Assembly (NCBI GenBank): GCA_013423325.1
Contig: BLJB01000039.1
Coordinates: forward strand, 422,742 to 486,741
DNA from: Usnea hakonensis
Lineage: Eukaryota > Ascomycota > Lecanoromycetes > Lecanorales > Parmeliaceae
Direction: 5' to 3'
DNA length: 64,000 bases
Shown here piece by piece: positions 21,694-31,453 of this stretch. The notes beneath the pieces were generated by a model. The model worked only from the letters and a program-made list of their open reading frames with translations. It was not told the origin of the DNA and did not search any database. The translations under genes and the position numbers were made by a program. Positions within the stretch are counted from its first letter, which is position 1. The number at the start of each line of letters is the position of its first letter.

Positions 21694-24288
21694 TCAAAAT
21701 GCCCCTATATCTTTCAAAGCGCAAGCTAGACGCTTGTAATCTTTCAGCAATCCGGCCACCTCACCAATCTTGAGGTCTTCCACACTTGCAGCATCCATGT
21801 ATCGTTGAATTGGTGGTGAAGTTTTGATAGTCGAGATTCGGGTATCTGTCGTGTCTTTTTGAACAGGAGCCTGTCCAGCGGTAGTAAGTGTTGGTGTGAC
21901 GATATTAGAGGATGTAGTCCGGCCAAATCCTCGCATGACAGTCATACCACCAAACCCTTTGAGCGGGTTTAGCGTACTACTGAGACTACGCATCGACCCA
22001 ACCGCCGAATTGCCTGGCTGCAGCGGCTCGTTTGACACAGTGGGAGTAGAGGTAGCCGATCCAGCTTTGTTGAACGGGCTGTTAGCTTCGACGGCAAAAG
22101 CTACCCTCTTCCCACTGCCAGAGCTTTGAGCACTATCGACGCTCCTGTCGCGAGACTGCTTGCGGCCGACGATTGCGTTCAGTAGGTTGTCACTCGATCC
22201 GTTCTCTTTACCGACTTGTTCGTCATGTTGGGTAGCTGAGGGGTCCGCTGGAGGAAAGCTAGTTTCCTCTTCTTCATCCTCTTCTTTGGGCGGTTCAACA
22301 AGTCTCCGAGCGTCATCCAAGGTCTTTGGAACGATAATCGTGCCGTCTGTATCGGCGCCGTCTGCAGCTATTTTGTGTTCTTTGAGACGACCGAATAAAA
22401 CTACACAGTCTCCGATTTAGCAAACCTGTTTTGAGTGGGCCTTTTGAGTCTGAAGACTTGTGTGAGGAGCACGATCTGGTGCCTTGCTCTTTGGGCATGT
22501 TCTTAGCCTCGAGAAAGGATGTGAACAGAAACAAAGGTCTGAGAAAGAACACATACGCTTGAAGCTATTATCGAGGGTATTTCCAATCGTCTTAAATCCT
22601 TGATCTGCAGTCGTTCGTACAGCATCGCTCGCGGCTCCAATTGCGCTAGCTGGTGGCTGGAATAGATTACTCAATTTACGTTGATGAGAAGGAGTTATAC
22701 TTGGCGCAGACTTTTTTATAGACTTTTGAGTCAGCAGAGTCTTTTTGGATTATTGAAACATAACGAGGCGCATCGCAAGGACAGAAATTATCTTCGCTAT
22801 CGAATGATGGCAAAGCATTTATGTAATAAGACAGATCTAAGCTGCTTTGTTCCCAAATTATAACGTGTGGGCCCAATGTAATACCAAACACGATTGCCTC
22901 GATTAGAGATATACGTACCGTAATACTCGGTGGCTCCACAGGCTGTGGGGAAGCTAGCTGGTCTGATGTGGCGGATGTCACCGAGGATGTCGACGATACT
23001 AAAGGTGTAGTTGGTGTACGGGAGATCCAAGATTCGTTGTGGGATGTCGATTGGGCTTCATCGGAACGTAAACTCGCCAGGTCGACCGTCTCAAGAAATG
23101 TGATTGCTGCTTCCAGATTTACCAAGCAGTAAGCTTGAAACCCATCAACTTTACTAGCTGCTCGGAACCTCTGTACAAAATTTAGATTACTGATGACATT
23201 GATACCTTCTGATGGAGTCGTAATGAGAGTATAAATGAGTGCCGGCAGAATTTCATCTGCCGAAGAGGATGACTGGTGTAAAGCTGTGAGTAGATCAACG
23301 ATATTTTTGTGTGCAGCCGCCAATTGCTGCAACTTGCCCAGAGGATATTTCGCGTCATTCATCCTTAGTAGACCCTCTCTAGCCCTCGAAATACAGGCCT
23401 CAATCTGTACTTTGTCTGACTCGAATGGCTGCTGGTCAAAGTTGATTCCTAAATCTTGCAAACCTATTCCAACTAGTTTCAACGCGGCGGTTCTAGATCG
23501 GAGCTTCTCATCTCTGACCTCGTCCAAGGTTGCACGATGTCGCCATATACGGTTGTACATGCTTTGACAAAGTCGCCTCTCAACGGTCTCCTCTAACGCG
23601 ATTCCTTTTCGATCTAGTAAGCGCCGTGCTTTCCTGCGATCCGAAATCTCTTGTGGTGTGAGCATCTGTTGATCAGGAGCTGCACCACTCTGTGGGCCTA
23701 ATTTGCCTTCAGAGGACGGCGCTCGCGGCCTTTTGGCATCATTTCGAAATTGCTTGGTTGACAAAGCGTTGATATGAATCGCAATGTGGGATTCCGCTTT
23801 CGCGTAGAAGTCTTGGAAAATTGAGGACAGCTTTTCAATTGACGGCGGTGTATTATATATCTTTGCACTTAACGACTCAATGAACCTAGTGTAGAGCAAT
23901 TCAGTATACAAAGCAGTTCGGAGGGCATATACTTTCGTTACCTATCTATCAAGCTAACAAGCTCGATGGGAAGCTCATCAAAGCCTTCAGGAGTGTCTTG
24001 TGGAGATTCCATCTCACGGACATCTCTGACAGTTCCATCAGAACCGCTTATCAAGCTGCTTTTCTGGAAGATATCTTCTTCCTCCTCCCCCTCTCTATTC
24101 TCATCTGAGGACGAGGTAGTCATATCCGAGCCTAGATTGCCGGAAACGGAGAAAGACTGAACAGTGTTCGCCCGGCTTCGAGCAAGAGGGCTCGATGGAG
24201 AAGAGTCGAGGCGGGAGAAGGACTGTGACATGTGAGGATTCTGAGGCCGGCCTGAGCCGGTGGCTCCTATGACAGGAGCGCGGGACAT
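21694..24288 (-). CDS. VPS9-domain Rab5-type guanine nucleotide exchange factor
   Basis: Activates Rab5/Vps21 GTPases on endosomes for vacuolar sorting. Exons 24288-23942, 23885-22919, 22722-22557 and 22400-21694 (728 aa). The N-terminus is Ser-rich and acidic. A helical bundle (residues about 115-250) leads into the VPS9 domain, with the key motif ADEILPALIYTLITTPSEG, then NLNFVQRFRA and YCLVNLEAAITFLETVDL. The tail is low-complexity with SNLFQPPASAIGAASDAVR, LLFGRLKEHKI and a helical end (EVAGLLKDYKRLACAL). ATG 24288 is chosen; the upstream frame starts with GTG. The third intron is 196 nt and happens to stay open if retained. It is convergent with CDK11 and divergent from ATG15. Confidence 0.87.
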
Positions 24289-24679
24289 CGAATAGACGGT
24301 TCGTAGGGGAGAGTCAGCAGGGATAATCACTGTGATCTGAAGTCATTTTCAGCAACATAGGCAGCAGACCGAGTCTCACGAGACCTATCTTGGGACTCTG
24401 ATATCAATTTCCGAAAAGCTTCGACGTAATAGAAAATTCAGCCTTCCTTCTTACATATACACACTGTACATATACGTATTCTACAACCACCTACCTGAAA
24501 CAAATCTATTGTCTCACTCATTCATGCCGGGAACTGCCAAGCCGGCGCCGGTTGTATGTTTCACCGAACTGTTCCGTCTATCATCATCGTTGCCATCACA
24601 TTACCGTCACAGCGATTGTTACCAAATCCTCAACGAAGTGTCTTTCCTATTCCTGTTGAGTAGTCGCAGTATTCAAAGC
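24289..24679. promoter_or_regulatory. Divergent promoter region, VPS9 GEF / ATG15
   Basis: 391 bp between the divergent starts chosen here. The ATG15 frame stays open upstream to 24509, with an in-frame ATG at 24524, so part of it may be coding. Confidence 0.45.
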
Positions 24680-26574
24680 ATGGAGACGAGATGGGGCATG
24701 AGATATAAGTCTTATTCAGCTGGTCGAGTAACTGTGAAGCTCTCGTTGTCATTGCTAGCCGCCTTCACAGCTATCCCAGCACCAGGAGCAGCATCATGGG
24801 CGAGTGATTGGCTCAAGGGGGCAAAGCAATTCCCTATACTTTCCTTATCTTGGGGGACCGATTACGACCATTTGGCGCCTCTAAAACCTTCCAACGGCGA
24901 TGAAGACTTCACGCTAAGGCATCTATTCGTGCACGGCTTATATGATTATCAGCATGTACACCAGCGGTTTGATGTCAAACCCGGGGATGCTATCTGGACT
25001 GTGGAAGATGGCACTGGCGAAAAGTCTCCACTAGAGACCTTACACCTGAGATCTACAAAAAGCACCATACAGAGATTATCGGATCGCAAAGTTCCAATAA
25101 TGCAGGCGCTGTACCAGCATGCTAGACTAACGGGCTCGCCTCCTGTGCTGGATGCATCTGCATGGACCATGGACAAGGTTGCTGTGCCCAATACTACCGA
25201 TAAAGAAACAGTGGTGAGTCTGGCCAAGATGTCATGGAATGCCTACACAGAACCTGGGGCTGGCGAATGGCAAGATAAAACCGGTAGATTCAATCGTTCG
25301 CAGGGCTTTGGATGGGAAGGGGATAGTCTAAGGGGCCACGTCTTTGCAAACAAGGACAATTCCACCATCGTAATAGCATTGAAAGGCACCTCTCCAGCAG
25401 TTTTTGACGGCGCCGAGACAACCACAAACGACAAAGTGAATGATAATCTTTTTTTCGGCTGTTGCTGCGGTCAAGGCGGTCAGTATCTTTGGCACCCAGT
25501 CTGCGACTGTATGACGGCAGCTTATACATGCAACCAAACATGCGTTGTCAAAGCTTTGAGAGAGGAAAATCGGTACTACGCAGCGTCAATTGAACTTTAC
25601 GGTAACGTCACAGAGCTATACCCAACTTCGGATGTTTGGCTTGCAGGTCATTCGCTGGGTGGTTCAACAAGTGCACTACTGGGGTTGACATTTGGACTGC
25701 CAGCTACAACCTTTGAGGCTCCGGGTGAAGCTCTTGCCGCGGCGAGGCTAGGGCTCACTTCGCCGCCAGGCGCTCTTTCAAATGTTCCTCAAACAAGGAA
25801 GTACACGGGAGCAGTCCATTTTGGTCATACTGCTGATCCAATCTTCATGGGTAGCTGCAATGCAGCGACCTCTGCATGTACTCTTGGAGGTTACTCGATG
25901 CAGACCGAATGTCATACCGGCTGCGTTTCCCGTTACGACACTGTTGCGGATAAGGGGTGGCGTGTTGGGATTGGATATCACAAGATTCGCAGCGTGATCC
26001 ATGACGTGCTTGAAGCATATGAGGAGGTGCCGCCTTGTATCCCAGACGAGGAGTGTGTCGATTGCTTCAACTGGAAATACTTTAGAAGCAATGGGTCCGA
26101 CAAGCTCACTTCGTCGAGCAGCAGCTCGTCAACAGCAGTTCCGACTCGGACGACAACTTGCCAGACTCCCGGATGGTGGGGTACGTAATGGCTCTGTATT
26201 GCTTTTGAGACCAGTAGCTAATGGAATCAGGATGCCTTGACGAAACTACAACTTCCACTTTGACGAGTACCTCAAGCTCAACCTCCACAACAGAAGTACC
26301 AACGACGTCCTGTGTAAAATATGGATGGTTTGGAGGGTGTCTCGAAACCACAACGTTATCAACAACGGTCACGCCAACGAAGGCTACACCGGCACTAACG
26401 ACGTCCTGCGTTGAGTACGGATATTTCGGACGCTGTCGTGAGGCTACCACTATGCCTCTACTCGCCGAACCAAAGGGCACGACTCGTGTGAAAGCTCCCA
26501 CTATAACAACCACGAGGCCGTTGACAGAAGTCCATCCCATTACTTCAATGATGCCGGTGAAAACACCAACTTGA
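24680..26574 (+). CDS. atg15: Vacuolar autophagic-body lipase ATG15
   Basis: Membrane-anchored phospholipase that breaks down autophagic bodies in the vacuole, reached by the multivesicular-body route. Exons 24680-26180 and 26231-26574 (614 aa). A single N-terminal hydrophobic anchor (VTVKLSLSLLAAFTAIP) is followed by the lumenal class-3-lipase domain with HLFVHGLYDYQHVHQRFDV, KGTS and the catalytic serine in WLAGHSLGGST, about residue 325. Cys-rich segments (CCCGQGGQYLWHPVCDC) are as in other ATG15 proteins. The second exon encodes a Thr/Ser-rich tail carrying repeated Cys/Gly/Trp motifs. ATG 24680 or 24698 gives the usual short N-terminus; ATG 24524 would add 52 residues. Confidence 0.92.
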
Positions 26575-27281
26575 TCAAGCTGTAGAGATTTGAGCAGCAT
26601 CCAGTATCGGTTCCGCAAATTCTGTATATCTTCTCATCCACAGCTTCAATGAACTTACGTTGTTGGTCCTAAGAGGCCTGATATTCTCGTATTTGCGCGT
26701 GTCACTGTTTGAAGCATAGCGTTTCCGGCATATTTGATGGCATCGGCGGTCAATCTGATTTTGTTCTCTTTGCATGGAGTGCGGGTGTCATGAAGCGTGG
26801 CGAAGGCAAAGGCACAGCGACAAGGATTTGAAACGGCGTAGGTATAGGAAAGTGGAGGATTTTGCATTGATCAGGGTCGACTAACGTCCTGAAATCTACG
26901 TTATATAGTGAGAGCAAATATGCAAACGGCATCTTGCCTGTTTTGACTTGTGATGCCGCAAGGCGAGTGACACATGCACTGATCAACATGCTGGGGATGT
27001 AGACTGCATTTCATGAGTGTCTGGGTTCACATGACAACAACGATCAAAAGGGGATAGAAGATTTAATTTTCCACTATGCATTGATGTCTCAAGTGGATGG
27101 GGCAACAAGAAGGCTGACAGATGATTGTGGAGAGCGAACTCATTTGCGACAAAGATACCAGAGACGGTTGTTGGCTTCTATGGCGAACCTCAGACCTCGA
27201 TGTCTACCATTACATTGAACGACACGCTCCCTCCTGGATCCGTTGATGACATTCCCGCCATGACGACGCTGACCGACCAAT
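26575..27281. other. Convergent spacer, ATG15 / LEA-like gene
   Basis: 707 bp lying 3' of both neighbours. Only short overlapping ORFs; no family match, no notable repeat. Expected to contain two transcript ends. Confidence 0.4.
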
Positions 27282-27614
27282 CTAGCTGAGACCCAATGGG
27301 TTCTGAGCATTCTGTTGGCCCCCTGCACCAGTTGCACCCTTTGCGGTGTCGGCAGCTCCAGAGGTGGTATCGGTAACGGTATTACCCGCGCCTTTGGCAG
27401 TATCACCAACTGTGCCTGTCAAGCCTTTGGTGGTGTCGCCAAGAGTGTTGCCTACTCCGCCAACTGGAATAGATGAGCGGGTGAAAACACAGGCCAGATT
27501 GAAGTAAGACCCACCTGCATTGCCCGCGGTGTCAGTAACCCCACCAACGGTCTTCCCCGCTGTATCCGTCACGCCGCCAAGAGCACCTTTTTGCACAGGA
27601 TCAGTGTGGTTCAT
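27282..27614 (-). CDS. Small LEA-like Gly/Thr/Asp repeat protein
   Basis: Exons 27614-27515 and 27463-27282 (93 aa), intron donor GTGGGT and acceptor TTCCAG. After MNHTDPVQKGALG the protein is built of imperfect 7-11-residue units such as GVTDTAGKTV, GVTDTAGNAV, GNTLGDTTKGL and GTVGDTAKGAG, ending in NPLGLS. It is hydrophilic, has no cysteine or tryptophan, and has a periodicity suited to an amphipathic helix, resembling group-3 LEA or CsbD-like stress proteins. Similar small proteins occur in many moulds. A role in desiccation or stress tolerance is inferred from composition only. Confidence 0.72.
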   Translation of the reverse strand: MNHTDPVQKGALGGVTDTAGKTVGGVTDTAGNAGGSYFNLACVFTRSSIPVGGVGNTLGDTTKGLTGTVGDTAKGAGNTVTDTTSGAADTAKGATGAGGQQNAQNPLGLS

Positions 27615-29073
27615 GAATCTACGAGGACAGTCTGAAGAAGCGAGCCACTGGCCACCGAGGTGGTAGATACTCTATATAGAGAATACAGTTCCGTGAAAAG
27701 GAGTACGACAAGGTAGGAGAAGCGTTGAGCAAATGTATGGGTGGAGGATTCCTACCTCCTACTTTGTCCATGTTCGATGAAGAGTAAGGTAGGTTTTCCC
27801 TGATGAAAATGTGAGCCGGTGAAGTGATCAAGGTTTCCAAGACTTGACGTACTCGTACAATGTTCAGTCTTTGGTGTTCTCGAAGAGGTGTAAGAGTTGT
27901 GAATTGGAAATTTGGAGTTTGGAAAAAGGAGGTAGAGTATGACAATGGAGAAGGATGGATGGATGGCACAGAGAAGATATAAACAATGGTGGGGCTGGTG
28001 GGGCTGGTGGGGCAAAACACGCCATGACGTTAAAAAAGCCGAAGCCGAGACCCAGGTCCAGCCACAGCCCCACCAGCCCCACCAAACAGAACTCAGATGA
28101 CGAAATAGACAATCAATCACACAGCACAAAAATCCTGTTTTCATGTCGGTTTCATGTTTCGAGTTTGTTATGTGGAAAGTCTGTCTGGAATCCAAGCTCA
28201 TCCTACCATTGGCTCAAGTCCAGCCAGACCAACAGGCCTTTGACCATTGAACAGACTCGCCATACTGAATGAGGGTACGGGTACTGATCTACTCTGCCAC
28301 TTCATCTAGTTGGAGCGAAATCTTCAAGAGACTTCAGCAAGCATGGTCGATAAGTGCAATTAGACCCGCATAACCGTAGCAGTCGCCCAATCATTTCTTC
28401 GTCCAGTCGCTATTTGTCGTGATTCGTAGAGAAAGGTGTTCCAACGCAACTCTGCCATCTACGCTGTACACCATCCCAGCTCTGGCAACTTGCTCCTCAC
28501 CTTACTTCTGAGAAAAATCCTAGTACATTGCACCTTAGCTCCACGTTCGATTCGGTTACCATTTCGTCGTCAATATTCCTGCAAGGATTGTCCTTGCTAG
28601 TAATGATGTAGCTGTTTTGGGCAAATCTGAGGGACCTAATATATCCAAGAACATTGTCCTCCTTCTGTGGGTCGACGTCAACCTATATGGCATTGATGAA
28701 CTTTGTGTTGCAGTCCCAAAAGGCGGCGCAGGGTATATACAACAGCTAAACATAGACTAACGGCTTCACAAATACTGCTCGGGGTTCGACGCAAGCCACA
28801 TCTTTGCAGACTCAAGTTTGAAGCAGCCTCTTCAACTGGAGACTGGTGTATGAAGGGTTAGACATATGATGGTGGCCCCGTGGTGTGCCAGCTTCGAAGA
28901 CCTCAGTGGCAACGAAATGAGCGGCTATCCCGGGCTTCTTCCGGCGACCGTAATAGTGTAAAGCTTTGGTGACTCGTCACACTACACAAAACTGGAGAAA
29001 GAACCCCAGAATTCCATGAATTACAAAGGCACTCCTGTGCCATGTTGGTGGACCTTCGCCTGTCCAAACGCCA
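27615..29073. other. Spacer with a 20-bp G-rich inverted repeat
   Basis: 1.46 kb upstream of the LEA-like gene and downstream of the SDR gene. Its main feature is a perfect G-rich inverted repeat at 27987-28084. No supported coding exon; the ORFs here overlap on both strands. Confidence 0.5.
27987..28084. repeat. Perfect 20-bp inverted repeat with GGGG runs
   Basis: Left arm TGGTGGGGCTGGTGGGGCTG (27987-28006) and right arm CAGCCCCACCAGCCCCACCA (28065-28084) are exact reverse complements with a 58-nt loop. It lies about 370-470 bp upstream of the LEA-like start codon. The left arm plus the next GGTGGGG gives three G4 runs and three GG runs, enough for a G-quadruplex candidate. Confidence 0.9.
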
Positions 29074-30117
29074 TCATACCACCAAGGAGACCTTCAGCTT
29101 ATTCGCCTTGACAATCTCATCTCTTTGTGCCATGAGTTCAGGCATATCCCATGTGCAGTTGATATACCTTCCAGCCAGCCAATCGCGCTTTTCTTTCGTC
29201 AAGAAGACAAGGGTGTCGGCAGGAAGCTCGGTAGTTTCAGTAAAGACTTCGTAACATTAGCGTAACTCTCTTCTGACATTAAAACAAGCGATACAGTAAA
29301 ACATGCAGTACAGGAAGGAGACAACGTACGATGCTTCACAGGATCTGGTGTACCATTAGGACCAAAAATATCCGTGCCTGGAATGTTGCCGGGATGAATG
29401 GCGAATGCTAGGACCCCCTGATCTCCATATTCCGCCACGACAAATTCTGTAAAGCGAAGAAGGGCGAGTTTCGATGTTTGATAACCACTAAAACCGGGTC
29501 CAGTGAGAAAAGCCCCCACGCTGCTGACATGGACTATCTGCTTGTCGCCCCCTTTAAGCATCAGAGGTAGGAAAGCGCGGGTCACCAGGTATGCTCCCCG
29601 TAAGTTGACGTCCCAAATCTTCCACCAAGCTTCAGCATCACTATCGACGATTGGACTAGGAGTGCCAACAATGCCGGCATTGTGGATGAGAATATCAAGG
29701 CGCCCGAACCGGTTCTCAATACTCGCTGCTGCGCTCTCGACGCTCTTTTGATCCGTCACGTCTACCTGTACTGCCATTACGTTTGGGGGCTCCTTCTGCA
29801 CTGCCACAGCGGCGTCCCTGAGGTCGTCTTCGAGTGCTGCTAGATTGGAGCGGGCGCCTATGGCGATGCAAGAAGCGCCCGCTTTGGCGAAGGAGAGACT
29901 GATGGATCTGCCGATTCCCTTGGAGGCGCCGCAGATGAAGACGATTTTGCCAATTAGATTGGCTTTACTGCTGTCGATTGCCTCATAAGTATCGGAGTGT
30001 AGGGTCTTGGTCAAGTCATCTCCTTTGACTGAGGTCAGTCCTCTTTCTTGTTTGTGACGATAGCAAGGTTCTACCTGGTCCAGCTAATGGGTTATCGACA
30101 TCCTTTGGTGGAGGCAT
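29074..30117 (-). CDS. Short-chain dehydrogenase/reductase
   Basis: NAD(P)-dependent oxidoreductase of the classical SDR family; substrate unknown. Exons 30117-30075 (MPPPKDVDNPLAGPV), 30028-29330 and 29246-29074 (304 aa). Motifs: cofactor loop CGASKGIGRS, NAG in ILIHNAGIVG, catalytic Ser in VHVSSVGAF, YQTSK for the Tyr-Lys pair, and HPGNIPGTD after it. The last exon gives TETTELPADTLVFLTKEKRDWLAGRYINCTWDM split across familiar fungal blocks (LPADTLVFLTKEKRDWL; GRYINCTWDM), with acceptor TTACGAAG. No signal or membrane segment. Nothing nearby fixes a pathway. Confidence 0.87.
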
Positions 30118-30661
30118 GTTACCCGTTCATGGAAGAAGTACGATGGCAAAGAAGTTAAGACCGTATGGAAGACGTTACTTTCTGTGGCCCATGAGGAGTC
30201 GTTGCGTTCGCATAGATCATGAGAGAAATTCCGGGGCTCGTTTCCCCGGGTAAAGTGGAAAAGCGTCTAGTCGCTTGTTCGCACAATTTGCTTTGGAATC
30301 AAATGTCTGAAAGAGGTACCACATAACCACGGTATGCTTAATGACGTCTGGAGTTCACAAGTATGCATTCTTACAACCACACCACAATTAAATGTGAATT
30401 TCGAAATAAGTCAACACCCATGACATTGGTGCTACTTCAAAGGCTGATCATGCACGGTATGGACAACATTTCGTTGCATGCAGTTCCGAATTTGCTATGT
30501 GTCCTATCGAATGATGGGCACTCGCTCAATATAAAATGTTTCACGCTCCTGGTAAGGCTCGAACCGGCAATATGATACAAGCGAGATGCTGAGCGAAAAA
30601 CAAACTGGCGGGATAACAATGTACGCCCCCACTCTTGTCATCCACGTTCGCCGTGCAGACT
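30118..30661. other. Spacer, SDR promoter and 3' flank of the Lys/Ala/Pro-rich gene
   Basis: 544 bp with no supported ORF. A B-box-like GGTTCGAGCC on the reverse strand near 30550 is not part of a tRNA fold. Confidence 0.4.
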
Positions 30662-31453
30662 TCAAGTCTTTTTGGCGGGTGCCTTCGCTGGCGCTTTTGG
30701 TGCTGCAGGAACTTTGGCAGAAGGTGCGTTCGATTTTGCTGGCGCCTTGTTCTGCACAGATTTAGCTTGAGGAGCCTTGGAGAATTCAGTCTTGGGCTGT
30801 GTGGCCTTAGGCTGGGGAGCTTTTGCCTGTACTGTCTTCTTTGCGCCATTTTTGGACGCGCCCAATTTGGGCGGCGGAGGCCTCTTCGCTCTCGCCACCT
30901 TCTTTCGCTCCAATTCGGCCTTCTGCGCTTGAAGCAACTGCTTCCTCTTCCACTGCAGCTCCTTCATCTGCTTCTCACTGATCTGCCATACTACAGGGTC
31001 CCGAAGTATTTTAGCCCTTCGGGCTTGAGCTGCCTGCGGCGTTGGTGCTGCTTGTATGTATTGAATTTGTGGCTGGGTAAGCGGTTGCTGCGGGATGGGA
31101 GCTTGCGATACAAATTTTTGTGCTTCGGCGGTGTTGGCAAACTGCTCTAAAGCCTTCTGTTTGTCGGCAAGACCGAGGACTGTGCAGAGATAGGCCGTTA
31201 GCGTAGAGGTCCCGCATTTGCTGAGAGGGTGAGAGAGCAAATGCGGGTGAGAGGAATAATGTACCTGCGCTGTTCAGAGTAGACGCCAAACCCTGTAGTG
31301 TGTCCTTGTTAGGTTCTACACCCAGGGTGAGCGAGAAGAGCCTTTATTTATCTCTGAGTCAGCCTGTCCCTTTCCTACATCGTAGCTGGTTGCTTGAAAT
31401 GCGTAGGCTGGAGCTAGAGTTCAGGGTTTAGCTCACTTATTGGCAATGTCCAT
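30662..31453 (-). CDS. Lys/Ala/Pro-rich small fungal protein, unknown function (5' splicing uncertain)
   Basis: The terminal exon (31220-30662) is solid: KCGTSTLTAYLCTVLGLADK, a Gln/Pro stretch, then RRAKILRDPVVWQISEKQMKELQWKRKQLL split over a charged helix, and a repetitive Lys/Ala/Pro tail ending KAPAKKT. Upstream, exon 1 31453-31437 (MDIANK) and an exon starting at 31341 (FSLTLGVEPNKDTLQGLAS) look right. The obvious donor (GTACAT, 31264) leaves the frames out of phase by one base, whereas a donor GTCTAC at 31284 closes the frame (210 aa). The 3' splice site lies in a 12-bp hairpin. I cannot name the family. Confidence 0.55.
31211..31248. repeat. 12-bp perfect hairpin over a 3' splice site
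   Basis: On the reverse strand CCCGCATTTGCT pairs exactly with AGCAAATGCGGG; the loop is CTCTCACCCTCTC, which is the polypyrimidine tract. The acceptor AG is the first two bases of the right arm. The structure is palindromic, so DNA and RNA could both form it. Confidence 0.85.

Noticed and set aside
24509..24679. 57-residue N-terminal extension of ATG15
   Set aside because: The frame begins with TTG; ATG15 proteins start shortly before the membrane anchor. The ATG at 24524 remains possible but is less likely.
30540..30600. Possible tRNA B box (GGTTCGAGCC) on the reverse strand
   Set aside because: No A box at the right distance and the flanks do not form T or acceptor stems.
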